A DNA stretch of 64,000 nucleotides, from positions 24,811,207-24,875,206 of the forward strand of contig CM055092.1 of NCBI GenBank assembly GCA_029204225.1. Direction: 5' to 3'. Positions 36,640 to 47,411 of the stretch are shown piece after piece; positions within the stretch are counted from its first letter, which is position 1, and the number at the start of each line of letters is the position of its first letter. The notes below the pieces were generated by a model. That model was not told the origin of the DNA, did not search any database, and saw only the letters and a list, made by a program, of their open reading frames with translations. The DNA comes from Diphasiastrum complanatum (taxonomy: Eukaryota; Streptophyta; Lycopodiopsida; Lycopodiales; Lycopodiaceae). Both the position numbers and the translations under genes were made by a program.

Positions 36640-37790
36640 TTCTTTTTTTTAAGTCACAACTTCTAATGTCAGGACATTAGAAATAGTAGACCTTCACTTC
36701 AAGTTCACATGGTACAGGAGGGTATAGGGTTCTGGAGCTATCCTACCTGATATGCTACGGATCCTGGGTGAGTTGTTCATCACCATAGTGGATCTAGTGC
36801 ATTTGCTTTGGCTTGGACACTATGATGGATGTTGCGGGGAGATAGGCTCCTTGGTGGGAGGCCTATATACTGGTCAAATCAGAGTTGGCAACATCAAGTA
36901 TGGGAAGCTGAGCTTGCATGAGATGTAGGAGAGGCAAATCATCATCAATATCTCTGGGAGATGGGCGACCTACTCAAGTATAGCCTATGGTGAGGTTTGT
37001 GTACATTCATTCATTGAGTCCTTGGTAGACTCTTGTGCTTAGTGCATGGGGAATGGATGGGGATCTACTTTCAGGACTTATTGGGCAGTTGGATATGCTT
37101 TGACATGAGAGCATCTTGGTACAGGTGCAGGACATGGTTGCGGACCTGATTTTGTGACCAGTGGTGTAGTAGCGGATCTACAGGTGGCACAAGTGTTGGT
37201 ACGACTAGATACCACTTATGGGCAGGCCTTGCTCATGTATTTGACACTTTATCATTCGTGTTGGTTTGTGTGAGTGTGTGTGGGCTTGCATGTTGCCTTG
37301 TCACGGGAGTTTAGATCTGAGTCGGAGTTTTCTGTGGTTGTGCATTTGCTATAGTAAAACAAAGTAGTCATTTATGCTGATTGACTTGTCATTATCTACT
37401 AGATATCTATCTGGTGAGGGTGCAATCTTATGGTGGCAGTAAGATTTCCTTAGGTTTAGCCTCAGCTGCTCATTTATGTCAACTTTGCAGGTTCGTACTT
37501 GTAAGTGTCTGATAGGATGTCAGCCTAGCTAGATGGAGGATGTAAGTCGCATGGTGGCAATGGCATTTTCTCAATTTGAGCCATGTCGCTCATGTGGTCC
37601 ACTTGTGGTCAAGTTGGATTGGGGACGAGTCAGTTGGTCGAGAGTATGGTGGTAGACTCTCTGTATGAGCATTGTGGTTGCATGATACTTTGTGAGTCAA
37701 ACCTGGTGGTTTGTATATGTTATTATCCATTGGTGATAAATATTCAAAATTTCCTTTGGCCTTGTTATGAATAGATAATTTCCATGGTTA
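36640..37790 (+). repeat. Module A copy 4, plus orientation
   Basis: The 3' 800 bp match other A copies reversed. 36,690-37,030 diverges or is unmatched. Short open stretches (for example 37,583-37,774) are not recognisable. It joins X2 at 'ttatccattggtgataaat'. Confidence 0.65.
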
Positions 37791-38690
37791 TGTAGCTGCT
37801 AAAAATGTTTCTGATTCTCATTTTCTGTAGACAGCTTTTGCTTACAAGCTCCAATCAGAGCGAATCTTCAGGTGATGCCAAGCGAATCGTTATCACTAAA
37901 GGTAGTGATGATACGTACAACACTATGCTTTTTATCTCAACATTTATAGAAAGCAAGATGTCATTAATAGTTGCTAAAATCCAATCGTTGTTTGTTTCCA
38001 ATACGACCAAATTTTTTTCATCTCCTTAACAATGTGCTGAAAATTCATATGTTTTCTTAGCTACACCCAACAAAGCAGTAGTAGTACAAGAATAATGCAA
38101 ACACGCTTATAGGGACCTATTTGGACTAGTAGAAGATGTTGAGAATGTTATTCCAACCACTAGAACAATCAAGTTTCCCTTTCTACTCACACTTGTAAAT
38201 ATTCTCTTGGAAGAGCTGGAGATGGTGAGAATTTTGAAAATCCCTTCTAGCCTAAAAGTATTGATTTTTAAGATATTAGCCACTTCAATCCGTCCTCTTT
38301 AAATTGTAATCATATTTCTAGGCCATATATGTCTAGTCAATTTGCTTTCTTATTATTCAAGAAGGATCCAAGAAGATTGATTTCATAGGATAATGTTGTA
38401 GGAAAAGCAAGCTATACTTTATGTTGGCTCTCAACATCAATAGGGTCTGAATCATACCTTGTTATCAGATGCTCATAGCTCTTCAAATAGTTATGTTTGT
38501 GTTTCTTTGCTTCGATTGTGAGAAATGGTGAGAATTATTGAGCATGGTGATTCCATTAGGTTTAAGGAGTAATATTTAGCAGTACATGACTCCTAGTGTG
38601 TATGTAAGCTAAGTTATAATTATGTTAAGAAATCCCAAGTTATTTGAGAGAGAGAGATAGCGAGAGATCACATAATGATTGAAGTCAATT
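37791..38690 (+). pseudogene. X2 unit copy 3, plus orientation
   Basis: The exon-like segment 37,831-38,029 is open (QLLLTSSNQSESSGDAKRIV, KMSLIVAKIQSLFVSNTTKF). The counterpart of the 54-codon exon at 38,065-38,225 has the X2-specific TAA. The tail has a short GA tract near 38,645. Confidence 0.6.
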
Positions 38691-38807
38691 TTATTAATTC
38701 ACATTTTAGATACCTGGCCTAAAAAAAAACCCAAAGCTTGAATACCCTAAATCTTCAATATCTCCCCGCTCTCTCAAATCTTCTCTCCTCTCATGTTCTA
38801 CAACCTG

Positions 38808-38809
<2 letters not shown>

Positions 38810-38904
<95 letters not shown>

Positions 38905-38938
38905 ACTCACTCGCGTCCTCAGTCTCTCAATCGCATTA

Positions 38939-38997
<59 letters not shown>
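38810..38997. repeat. Long (CT)n tracts
   Basis: CT runs at 38,810-38,900 and 38,941-38,997, separated by 'actcactcactcgcgtcctc'. Equivalent tract in the duplicate at 39,394-39,468. Confidence 0.97.
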
Positions 38998-39003
<6 letters not shown>

Positions 39004-39389
39004 GCTGCTCTCTCTCTCTCTCCATTGAGCCAGGAAAGCAAATATGAACTAGAATAAATCATACGCTTATCTGCAAACACGATACATTAAAATGAATTAG
39101 AGTGTGTGTTAAATTTTCTCCTATCTCCTCAAAGCAACCTTTCCCAATCCACAAGAAGCCACATTCTCCTCTCTCCATCTCTCAACTCCCTCTCTCAAAC
39201 TCACATTCTTGTCTCTCAAGTTATTTGAGAGAGAGAGAGAGAGCGAGAGATCACATAATGATTGAAGTCAATTTTATTAATTCACATTTTAGATACCTCG
39301 TTTAAAAAAAAAAACCCTAAGCTTAAATACCCTAAATCTTCAATACCTCCCCCTCTCTCAAATCTTCTCTCCTCTCATGTTCTACAACC

Positions 39390-39471
<82 letters not shown>

Positions 39472-39744
39472 CACTCGCGTCCTCAGTCTCTCAATTACAT
39501 TAACCTCTCTCTCTCTCTCTCTCCATTGAGCCAGGAAAGCAAATATGAATTAGAATAAATCATATGCTTATCTGCAAACACGATACATTAAAATGAATTA
39601 GAGAGTGTGTTTAATTTCCTCCTATCTCCTCAAAGCAACCTTTCCCAATCCACAAGAAGACACATTCTCCTCTCTCCATCTCTCAACTCCCTCTCTCAAA
39701 CTCACATTCTTGTCTCTCGATCCATCGCTTGCGTGCACTCTGTG

Positions 39745-39768
39745 GAAAGTTCGCTTTCCAGAAGTTTC
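39745..39768. promoter_or_regulatory. Heat-shock-element-like repeats in module P
   Basis: GAAnnTTC at 39,745-39,752 and a three-unit TTCnnGAAnnTTC at 39,756-39,768. This fits the heat-shock factor consensus of alternating nGAAn units. The same stretch recurs near 45,650. Binding is inferred from sequence only. Confidence 0.5.
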
Positions 39769-39770
39769 TA

Positions 39771-39773
<3 letters not shown>

Positions 39774-39848
<75 letters not shown>

Positions 39849-40139
39849 ACATAATGAGCCAAGTAAAGTTATTAGTTGACATTTTAGATACCTTTGATTC
39901 AGTTGATACACACACACACACATACACTAATAAACATATAAATATATACAAACACATAAAAGTGCACACACACACACACAAACACACACACATTCAATTG
40001 TACTTCCAAGATTGAATGTTGAAAGAAAAGAGCTAAATCCTATTAAAAAATTCCAGCCCTATGTAGTGTTGTGTTTTTTTTTCTAGTGTCTCTCTATTTT
40101 TTGTTCTTGGTGGTGCAATTATCCTCCGAAGTGGTTCTC
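39774..40139 (+). repeat. X1 tail: (GA)36 and CA tracts
   Basis: GA run 39,774-39,845, then CA tracts near 39,909-39,924 and 39,967-39,990, followed by the usual post-X1 sequence up to 'ctcgaag', where the palindrome cluster begins. Confidence 0.9.
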
Positions 40140-40600
40140 GAAGTAATTTGTGTGGATTATCCACGCGGAAACCAGAAACTTATTTGCGTGAATATTGCGT
40201 GGATATAAAAAAAATGATCCATGCAATATTAACCACCCCGGCTCTCTAGATATCCCATGGATAAAAATAATTTCGTGTGGATAATTATCCACGCGAAAGC
40301 TGAGTCTTTTTTTTAAAAAGGTTACTATGGCGTAGATTATCCACGTGCAATTAATTTTTCTATTTCCGGCTCCGGTGTCCAAGGTTTGCCCAGCTGCTGG
40401 TTGTCGGAGTTGGCGTGGATAATCCACGCAATTTGAATTTCCCAACATCCGGCCGATCTGCTGCCGAAATGACACTTGCGAGGATCATCCATGCGAATAT
40501 TCACGCCAATCCACGGATAAATCCACGCAAATTTTTTTTGCCCGCGCGTCCTCCTTTGTATTGTGCGCGGATATTCGCGTGGATATTTTCTAGATGTGTT
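40140..40600 (+). repeat. Palindrome cluster copy 4 (clearest)
   Basis: About ten GTGGAT/ATCCAC sites in 460 bp. Best examples: 40,274-40,295 (GTGTGGATAATTATCCACGC) and near 40,411-40,429 (GGCGTGGATAATCCACGC). The 3' end, GCGCGGATATTCGCGTGGAT, fuses to gag at about 40,590. Confidence 0.85.
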
Positions 40601-41675
40601 CTTGTGGTGGAAATTGAAGGACGGTAAAGCTTTCATGCTTATTATCCTCAATATATCAGATACACAAATTGGACACATAGCTAAAGCTAAAACGTCAAAA
40701 GATGTTTGGGACATTTTGAACTCACTATATGATGTGAAGGACGTAACTACTAAGTTACATCTATGAAGGAAATTCTTCACATTCAAAATGTCTACTGGTG
40801 ATTCTCCTCATATACACATTAACCAGATTAAGAATCTCTTGCAACAAATGGCTGTTGTCGGATCAGTCATAGACAATCAAGATGCAATTATGACATTGCT
40901 TTCAAGCTTGCTCTCTACATATATGAAAACTGGGTGATGATCATATCGACACACACAAGTTTAACTCTTATTAGAGTTATCACTGTGTTGTTGCAGAAGA
41001 TAATCGTAGAAGTCGAGACACTCCGACTACTTCCTCCTCCCTGGCTCTATATGTCAACAAAGGCTCTAAGCGACAGAAGCAGAAAAGCTCCAAGAAGACT
41101 GCAACAAATCAAAAACAGACTCAAAGTCAAGCATAATCATCAGATCTATAATCAAAGAAGAAGGTGTTTTGTAGATGTTGCAAGCATAATAACCATGAGA
41201 TCAAGGATTGTCGAATTCTCCAAGCGAAGAATGTAGCCAAGCAACTTGAACAATAAGCAAACATCGTTTCATCATCTCCCAGGTCAAAGTGGACGAAGGT
41301 GCATTCATGGTCAAAGATCAAAGTGCACTTTTGGATAATTCATGGTTTTTCTATTATGGAACAACTCAACACATGACCAATCAACGTGAGATCTTCAACT
41401 CCTACACGCCTTACAGCATGAAGAAATGTACTGATCTTGGTGACAATAGTACTCACACTCTTGTAGGTGAAGGTAGTATAAGATCACAATTCCAGCATGA
41501 TCAACTCAAATTACTATTAAAAGTCTTATATGTTTCTAAGCTCTCTACAAATATGTTATCAGTAAGTAGAATTACAGATTTAGGTCATAAGGTAGAATTC
41601 AAATTTGATCAAAGCAAAATTATTGATAGGAGTGATAAGATCCTTGCACTCGGCAAGAGACAGAGCTATTTATAG
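40600..41675 (+). pseudogene. Copia gag-protease fragment, copy 5 (best ordered)
   Basis: Plus strand. Gag UBN2-like region 40,610-40,940 (KAFMLIILNISDTQIGHIAK, TSKDVWDILNSLYD, NLLQQMAVVGS). CX2CX4HX4C zinc knuckle exactly at 41,170-41,211. Protease region open at 41,289-41,675, with the active site changed to YYGTTQHM, ending at the shared KRQSYL-stop. Gag has an early in-frame TGA near 40,765. Gag N-terminus missing. Confidence 0.88.
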
Positions 41676-41689
41676 AGATTGTCACACTG

Positions 41690-42310
41690 TTATTCTAAGT
41701 CTGGTCAAGCCTTGAAAACCTCTGTTCTATTCAATAAAGTGCGAAGGATTTCAGATGGTGTCAGTAGAACTAGAATAATTCTCAAAGGACTAAATTGTTT
41801 ACACATGATGGAGTGTATATATACAAAAGGTTGGTAATAAGTGCATAAATTTTCGTTTTCAGTTCCAAGCAAAATTCATAAAAAGTAAGTGTATGAGCTT
41901 CACTAGCATTTGTGCAAAATGAGTCGAATTTCAAACTTATATATTAGACAAATTGCTTCTTTGGCAATTATGGGAAAAAAACTACAAAACATATAGAGTA
42001 CTATGAAACAAGATCTCAAAATCTTCTTGAAGGGTCAATAAGTAACTAGATCTTCGATGAGGGTTGAACCTTCACCAAAGAACAACCCCCGCATAAGTAC
42101 TATAAATAATCATGCTTCACATGGTTTTAACCCTCTCTCGAGTCAATTTTGATGTTTTGTGTCTATCAACTAGGTCGACGATGGTTCATAATGACATTGC
42201 ACAACAAACTTACGTATGATGCAAACTAACCCTTGCAAAGCTCAAGTTGAGCAAATTGTACTATTTTGAATCAATGGTAAACTTTGCAAAGATCGGTTTG
42301 ACTATTTTAT
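41690..42310 (-). repeat. Copia tail and partial module H, minus
   Basis: About 150 bp of the sequence that follows the protease stop, then H in reverse from 41,840, lacking the 85-codon frame. Confidence 0.7.
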
Positions 42311-42960
42311 TTAAAAAATAGCAATTTTGGTAATTTTTAGTCTCTTCATGTTTAATTTTAAATTGTTTCACAGAATGTAACTATTTTGAACTTTTTATTT
42401 TATGCTTTTTTTTTATACATGCATACACATGTATGTATATTTATTGTGTTTTTCAGAGAAAATAGATAATTAACTATTGGAAAACAACAAAGTAAAGAAT
42501 GAAATAGATAGAAAATAACAAGGTGCTAATTTAGAAATAAGTTTAGGCTGCCAATGCTTTTGTAACTGACTGCCATTAAATAGAGCATTAAAGCACTCTC
42601 TATCTAAACATTTCAAAAATAACACTCCTAAAAACAAGATGTCTGACATTTTAAGAACTTATGTTGTAAACTTCAATTTCCCTGTAAACAACTTCATCTT
42701 ATCATAAATACCAAATCTCCAACTTTATGATCTTTTCTATTCAATCTTCGATCATGCCAAGCCTTACGCCATACATTTTTCACGACTAATGCATCAACAC
42801 AAAAACTACAACCAATCAACTTTCGCTAGATTTTTTAATATTTCAACAGTCTACTAATATGGATTTGAATAAATTTCTATCTCTGATGCCTTAATAAGGA
42901 TGATCAAGAATTTCGAGAACCACTTCAAGGGATAATTGCACCACTAAGAACAAAAAGTAG
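42311..42960 (-). repeat. Module G copy, minus
   Basis: Reverse G with the integrase-like remnant at about 42,680-42,815 and the A+T-rich palindrome near 42,415-42,438. Confidence 0.75.
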
Positions 42961-45165
42961 AGCGATACTACCAAAAAGATTGAAAAAAAAACACAACACT
43001 ACATAGGGTTGGAATTTTTAATTAGCATTTAGCTCTTTCCTTTCAAAATTCAATCCTTGGAAGTACAATTGAATGTGTGTGTGTGTGTGTGCACTTTTCT
43101 GTGTTTATATATATTTATATATTTATTAGTGTATGTGTGTGTGTGTGTGTATCAACTGAATCAAAGGTATCTAAAATGTCAGCTACTAACTTTACTTTGC
43201 TCATTATGTGGATCTCTCTCTCTCTCTCTCTCAAATAATTTGGAGTTTCTTAGACTAATTTGTTAGCATACATGCACAATAGGAGTCATGTCTGCTAAGT
43301 GCTAAATATTACTCCTTGAACCTAATGGAATCACCATGCTCAATACCATTTCTCACAATTACCTAGAATAGAAGCAAAATAACACAAACATAACTATTTG
43401 AAGAGCTATGAGCATTTGATAACAAGGTATGATTTGCCAAGCTTCTAGAAGAAAACCAACCTTTGCAAAGCAGGCATGTAGTACATTCAATTTAAACAAG
43501 TAATGTTTCGTATATTCTATTGGATGTAAGTTCCTAGTGCTTTAGACCATATTGATGTTGAGAACTAGCATGAAGTACAGCTTCCTTTTCCTGCAACATT
43601 TTCATTTGAAAGCAATCATATTCAATCCTTCTTGGATAATAATAAAGCGAGTTGACTAGACATATATGGCCTAGAAACATGATTACAGTTTAAAGAGCAT
43701 GGATTGAAGTGGCTAATATCTTAAGCATCAATACTTTTAGGCTAGACGGGATTTTTAAAATTCTCACCATCTCCAGCTCCTCCAAGAAAATATTTGCAAG
43801 CTCGTGTAGAAAGGTGAACTTGATTTTTTTGGTCGTTGGAACATCTTTCTCAACATCATCTACTGGTCCAAATAGGTCCCTATAAGCGAGTTTGCATTCT
43901 TCTTGTACTATTGCTGCTTTGTTGGGTGTTGCTAAAAGAACATATGAGTTTTCAGCACATTGTTAAGCAGATGGAAACAATTTGCTCTTATTGGAAACAA
44001 ACAACTAGAAATTTAGCTCAAATAAACATACATGATTAGATTTCTGCAACTATTAATGACATCTTGTTTTCTATAAATCTTGAGATGAAACACTGCACGT
44101 ATCAACACTACCTTTAGTAAACACGATTCGCTTCGCATGACCTGAAGATTTACTCTGATTGGATCTCAGAAGCAAAAGCTGTCTGCAGAAAATGAGAATC
44201 AAGAACATTTTTAGAAGCCACTGAACCATTGCAAATTATCATTTTTACCCGAAACAAGGCAGAAGGAAATTTTGATTATTTGTCACCATAGCATAATAAC
44301 ATATATGTGCCTTGAAATTTCCAACCTTTTTCTACCATGACCACTAGTCTTCTTTTCAGGTGAATGTTCATGAAGAATTGCGGCTTCTACAAAACTCAAA
44401 GAAGACTTTTTCCGACTCGGGTACCGAACTATATGAAAAAAGTTGTCTTCATCGTATTTCTCCCACTGCAGACTAGTGAACTACAAATTATCACTTTTTA
44501 TTTCTCACATATGGGAGATTAAACACGCGTTAAATTCAAAAGACCCTTTTTCAAACATTTGGAGAGCAATGCGCTTTATAATGTGACCTAGCTGTATAAC
44601 CCACTATATATAATAAAGTTGACTTTAAATGCAGACGACACTCTGTACTCTAACCATACCAGTGGCATTTCAGACTCATAGTCTTCTAATGGGAAGTTAA
44701 GTTTCTCGGTGTGACCAAGTTTAATTGTTGCCCTATCATAATTCCTGAGTCACAAAATAATTCTAACACATTAGCAGACCAACGGCGTTATGAACGATTT
44801 TTAGGAAGGTGATTTCATAAACCAGAAAGTCATTGAGAATCAGCTAATTGCCGCCAGTTCACACAAACCGGGCTGTTGCTATCTCATTGTGATAGGCACC
44901 TGCAAAGCAAAGTGGGGCTCATTAGCGTCAAGAATAAGTCATTTCTGAGCATCCTCGAGGTCTTGTTTTTTAATGAGGTTGTATCAATCCATAGATTCAT
45001 TGTCACAAAAATCATACCAATGGAGAGCTGTCCTGGGTTAGCCATTCTTCCAAAACGTTTGTCGCCTTTTCTTCTCCTGTTATTGGAAAATGAAAAACCA
45101 TATAAACTGGTTGCATTTCAAACATATGTAAGTAGCTTTGTAAAGAAAATAAAAAACGCTAGATA
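42961..45165 (-). pseudogene. AP2-X1 unit, copy 4 (AP2 exons B-E plus X1)
   Basis: Minus strand. Exon B 45,076-45,018 (59 nt, FG-MANPGQLSI region), exon C 44,899-44,869 (31 nt), exon D 44,744-44,660 (85 nt), linker exon E near 44,466-44,290, X1 exons to about 43,290, then short TC and TG tracts. Phases of B, C and D remain compatible. AP2 exon A is removed by a ~75-bp deletion at about 45,339, judged against the 61-kb copy. Confidence 0.72.
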
Positions 45166-45636
45166 TTAAGAAAAACAGATCAAATTTGCTCAGGCCATAG
45201 CTACAGATCACTTTCGTTCTAAGAGACTTTACATGTAAATAGCTTTACAAATATCATCTATTTCTCACAATAATTATTTTTCAAAGAATTCATGCAATCC
45301 GGTGGAACATATTTTCTTTCCATACCAGATATTTGCTTCTCACGTAGAGTTAACCGGCAAAATCGACGTAGAGGATTGCGATTGCCTGAGAAAAAAGTAT
45401 TTGTAGTTGAAACTTACAATGAAGCAGCACGATAGCTAACTGTGATATGAAGTATGACAAATCGGAGCTAGCGTGGAAGCAAACATATGAGATAGAATGT
45501 CACTCGAGTTAGACAAAATGGGTTTTTTCAAATTTTATTGGTCCACGTATTTGATGGGCAGTTGAAAGGAAGTTCAAGTGAGGATGAAGGAAAAACACGT
45601 GCATTTTAGAGAGACTGAACACGAGCTTTCAAAAAC

Positions 45637-45675
45637 TTCTGGAAAGTACTAGAAACTTCTGGAAAGCGAACTTTC
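45637..45675. promoter_or_regulatory. Heat-shock-element-like cluster
   Basis: TTCnnGAA at 45,637-45,644, GAAnnTTCnnGAA at 45,652-45,664, GAAnnTTC at 45,668-45,675. Three closely spaced arrays on the AP2 upstream side. The homologous 61-kb copy has lost most of it. Confidence 0.55.
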
Positions 45676-45892
45676 CACAGAGTGCGCGCAAGCGATGAAT
45701 CGAGAGACAAGAATGTGAGTTTGAGAGAGGGACTTGAGAGATGGAGAGAGGAGAATGTGTCTTCTTGTGGATTGAGAAAGCTTGCTTTGATGAGATAGGA
45801 GGAAATTAAACACACGCTCTAATTCATTTTAATGTATTTTGTTTGCAGGTAAGCGTATGAATTATTCTGTTTCATATTTGCTTTCTCGGCTC

Positions 45893-46007
<115 letters not shown>

Positions 46008-46329
46008 GCACCAAAGATGCCTTCGATGCTTACAATTCAAATGCTGGGGAGCGGCTGCTACACTCCTTGCAAATCGCTAAATAATTTTCTCTTTACTCTG
46101 GAGGTGGATTGAATGATGATCAAGAACATATGTTGCCACGCTATTGATTGATCAGGGTTTTAGAGGCGGGATGTGGCAGTAGTAATCTGAAGCAATAACC
46201 CAGTTACAAACGCAATGAGAGAGAGAGAGAGAGAGAGAGGTTAATGCGATTGAGAGAGAGAGAGAGAGAGAGAGCGTAGGTTGCAGAACGTGGGAGGAGA
46301 GAAGATTTGAGAGAGCGGGGAGATATTGG

Positions 46330-47410
46330 CACATGTGCTACCTTGTGGATCCGCTGCTACACCACTGGTCACCAAATCACGTCCTCAACCATGGCCTGCA
46401 CCTGTAGCAAGATGCTGTAGCGTCCAAGCATATCCAACTGTCCAATAAGTCCTGAAAGCTGATCCCTCGTACTGAGGTATATAGCTCAGAGTGACTTCCT
46501 CTAGGCTTATCCCTGATCTCACCACTTGAGAATTTGCACCATGGAAATTCCAATACCTGTGCCAAGCTTAGACTATTGCAAATACAGCCAACTGCATGAA
46601 AGCTATAGATAGCTTATCCACGCCCGTGATGGTAGATGCCTCCCCATCGATGCCAATGTCCAAAATTGGCCCCTTGCTGTAATGCGAACCTGTACTCCCA
46701 AATGAGCACATCATGAAGTCCTCGCCATCAGTGTCCCCTGCAGTAGTAGATCAGTAGCAAAACACCCATCATAGTTTTTGCCCTCCGATCACACCCCGTG
46801 CGATCTCCATCAGCTCTCCAACCTAGAGCTGGCTCTCAAAGCTTCACACTTTGTCCATTTGCGTTTGTAGTGTTTTGATTCCATCATGAATCCCACCTGT
46901 AAGTCATGTCCATGCCAGTGACTCAAGTCCAGTATGAAATAGCTACCCTCTGATGATCATCCCATGTCATCCTGTAGTGTTATCCCTACCAAGTATTTCA
47001 ATGCCATCTCTGATCACAAAGATTTGGGCATCTACCCTGTAGTGCCCGCCTGTATTCGCCCAAGCTAGCTCCAAGCTGCTCATGTGAATGGTTCCAAACC
47101 ACTCCCTAAGAATACACTGAGATGTGAACTCCAAAGCCACCATCAAGTCCCTCACATGATGGTGCATGCCAATATTTGTCCAAGTGAACCTATGAGATCT
47201 TCCATGGCCCAAACCAAACGATCTACAACCTGTCATCCCTGGAATCTACATCCCTGATGCAACACTGATATGGCAAATTGACTTGACTTACCCAAACTGG
47301 CAGTTGAACCGTATCTCTCTGATGACAAACCTGATACACTGCTCCATAGCTACAATGACTTGATCAGAATTGACTTACTGACTGTAAAACCACAAGATCA
47401 TCACACTCAC
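46330..47410 (-). repeat. Module A copy 5
   Basis: Matches the 370-1,460 part of copy 1. The minus-strand open stretch 47,236-46,967 (MTGCRSFGLGHGRSHRFTW) has counterparts in copies 1 and 3. It runs directly into copia-beta at about 47,412. Confidence 0.7.
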
Positions 47411-47411
47411 C

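Larger units (their letters stand above)
38700..39770 (+). promoter_or_regulatory. Module P copy, partly duplicated in tandem
   Basis: P occurs twice: about 38,690-39,210, and again from about 39,220 ('gttatttgagagagag...') to 39,770. The two differ in CT-tract length. The P-AP2 order is broken here: P is followed directly by the X1 tail, so no AP2 exons survive in this copy. Confidence 0.5.
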
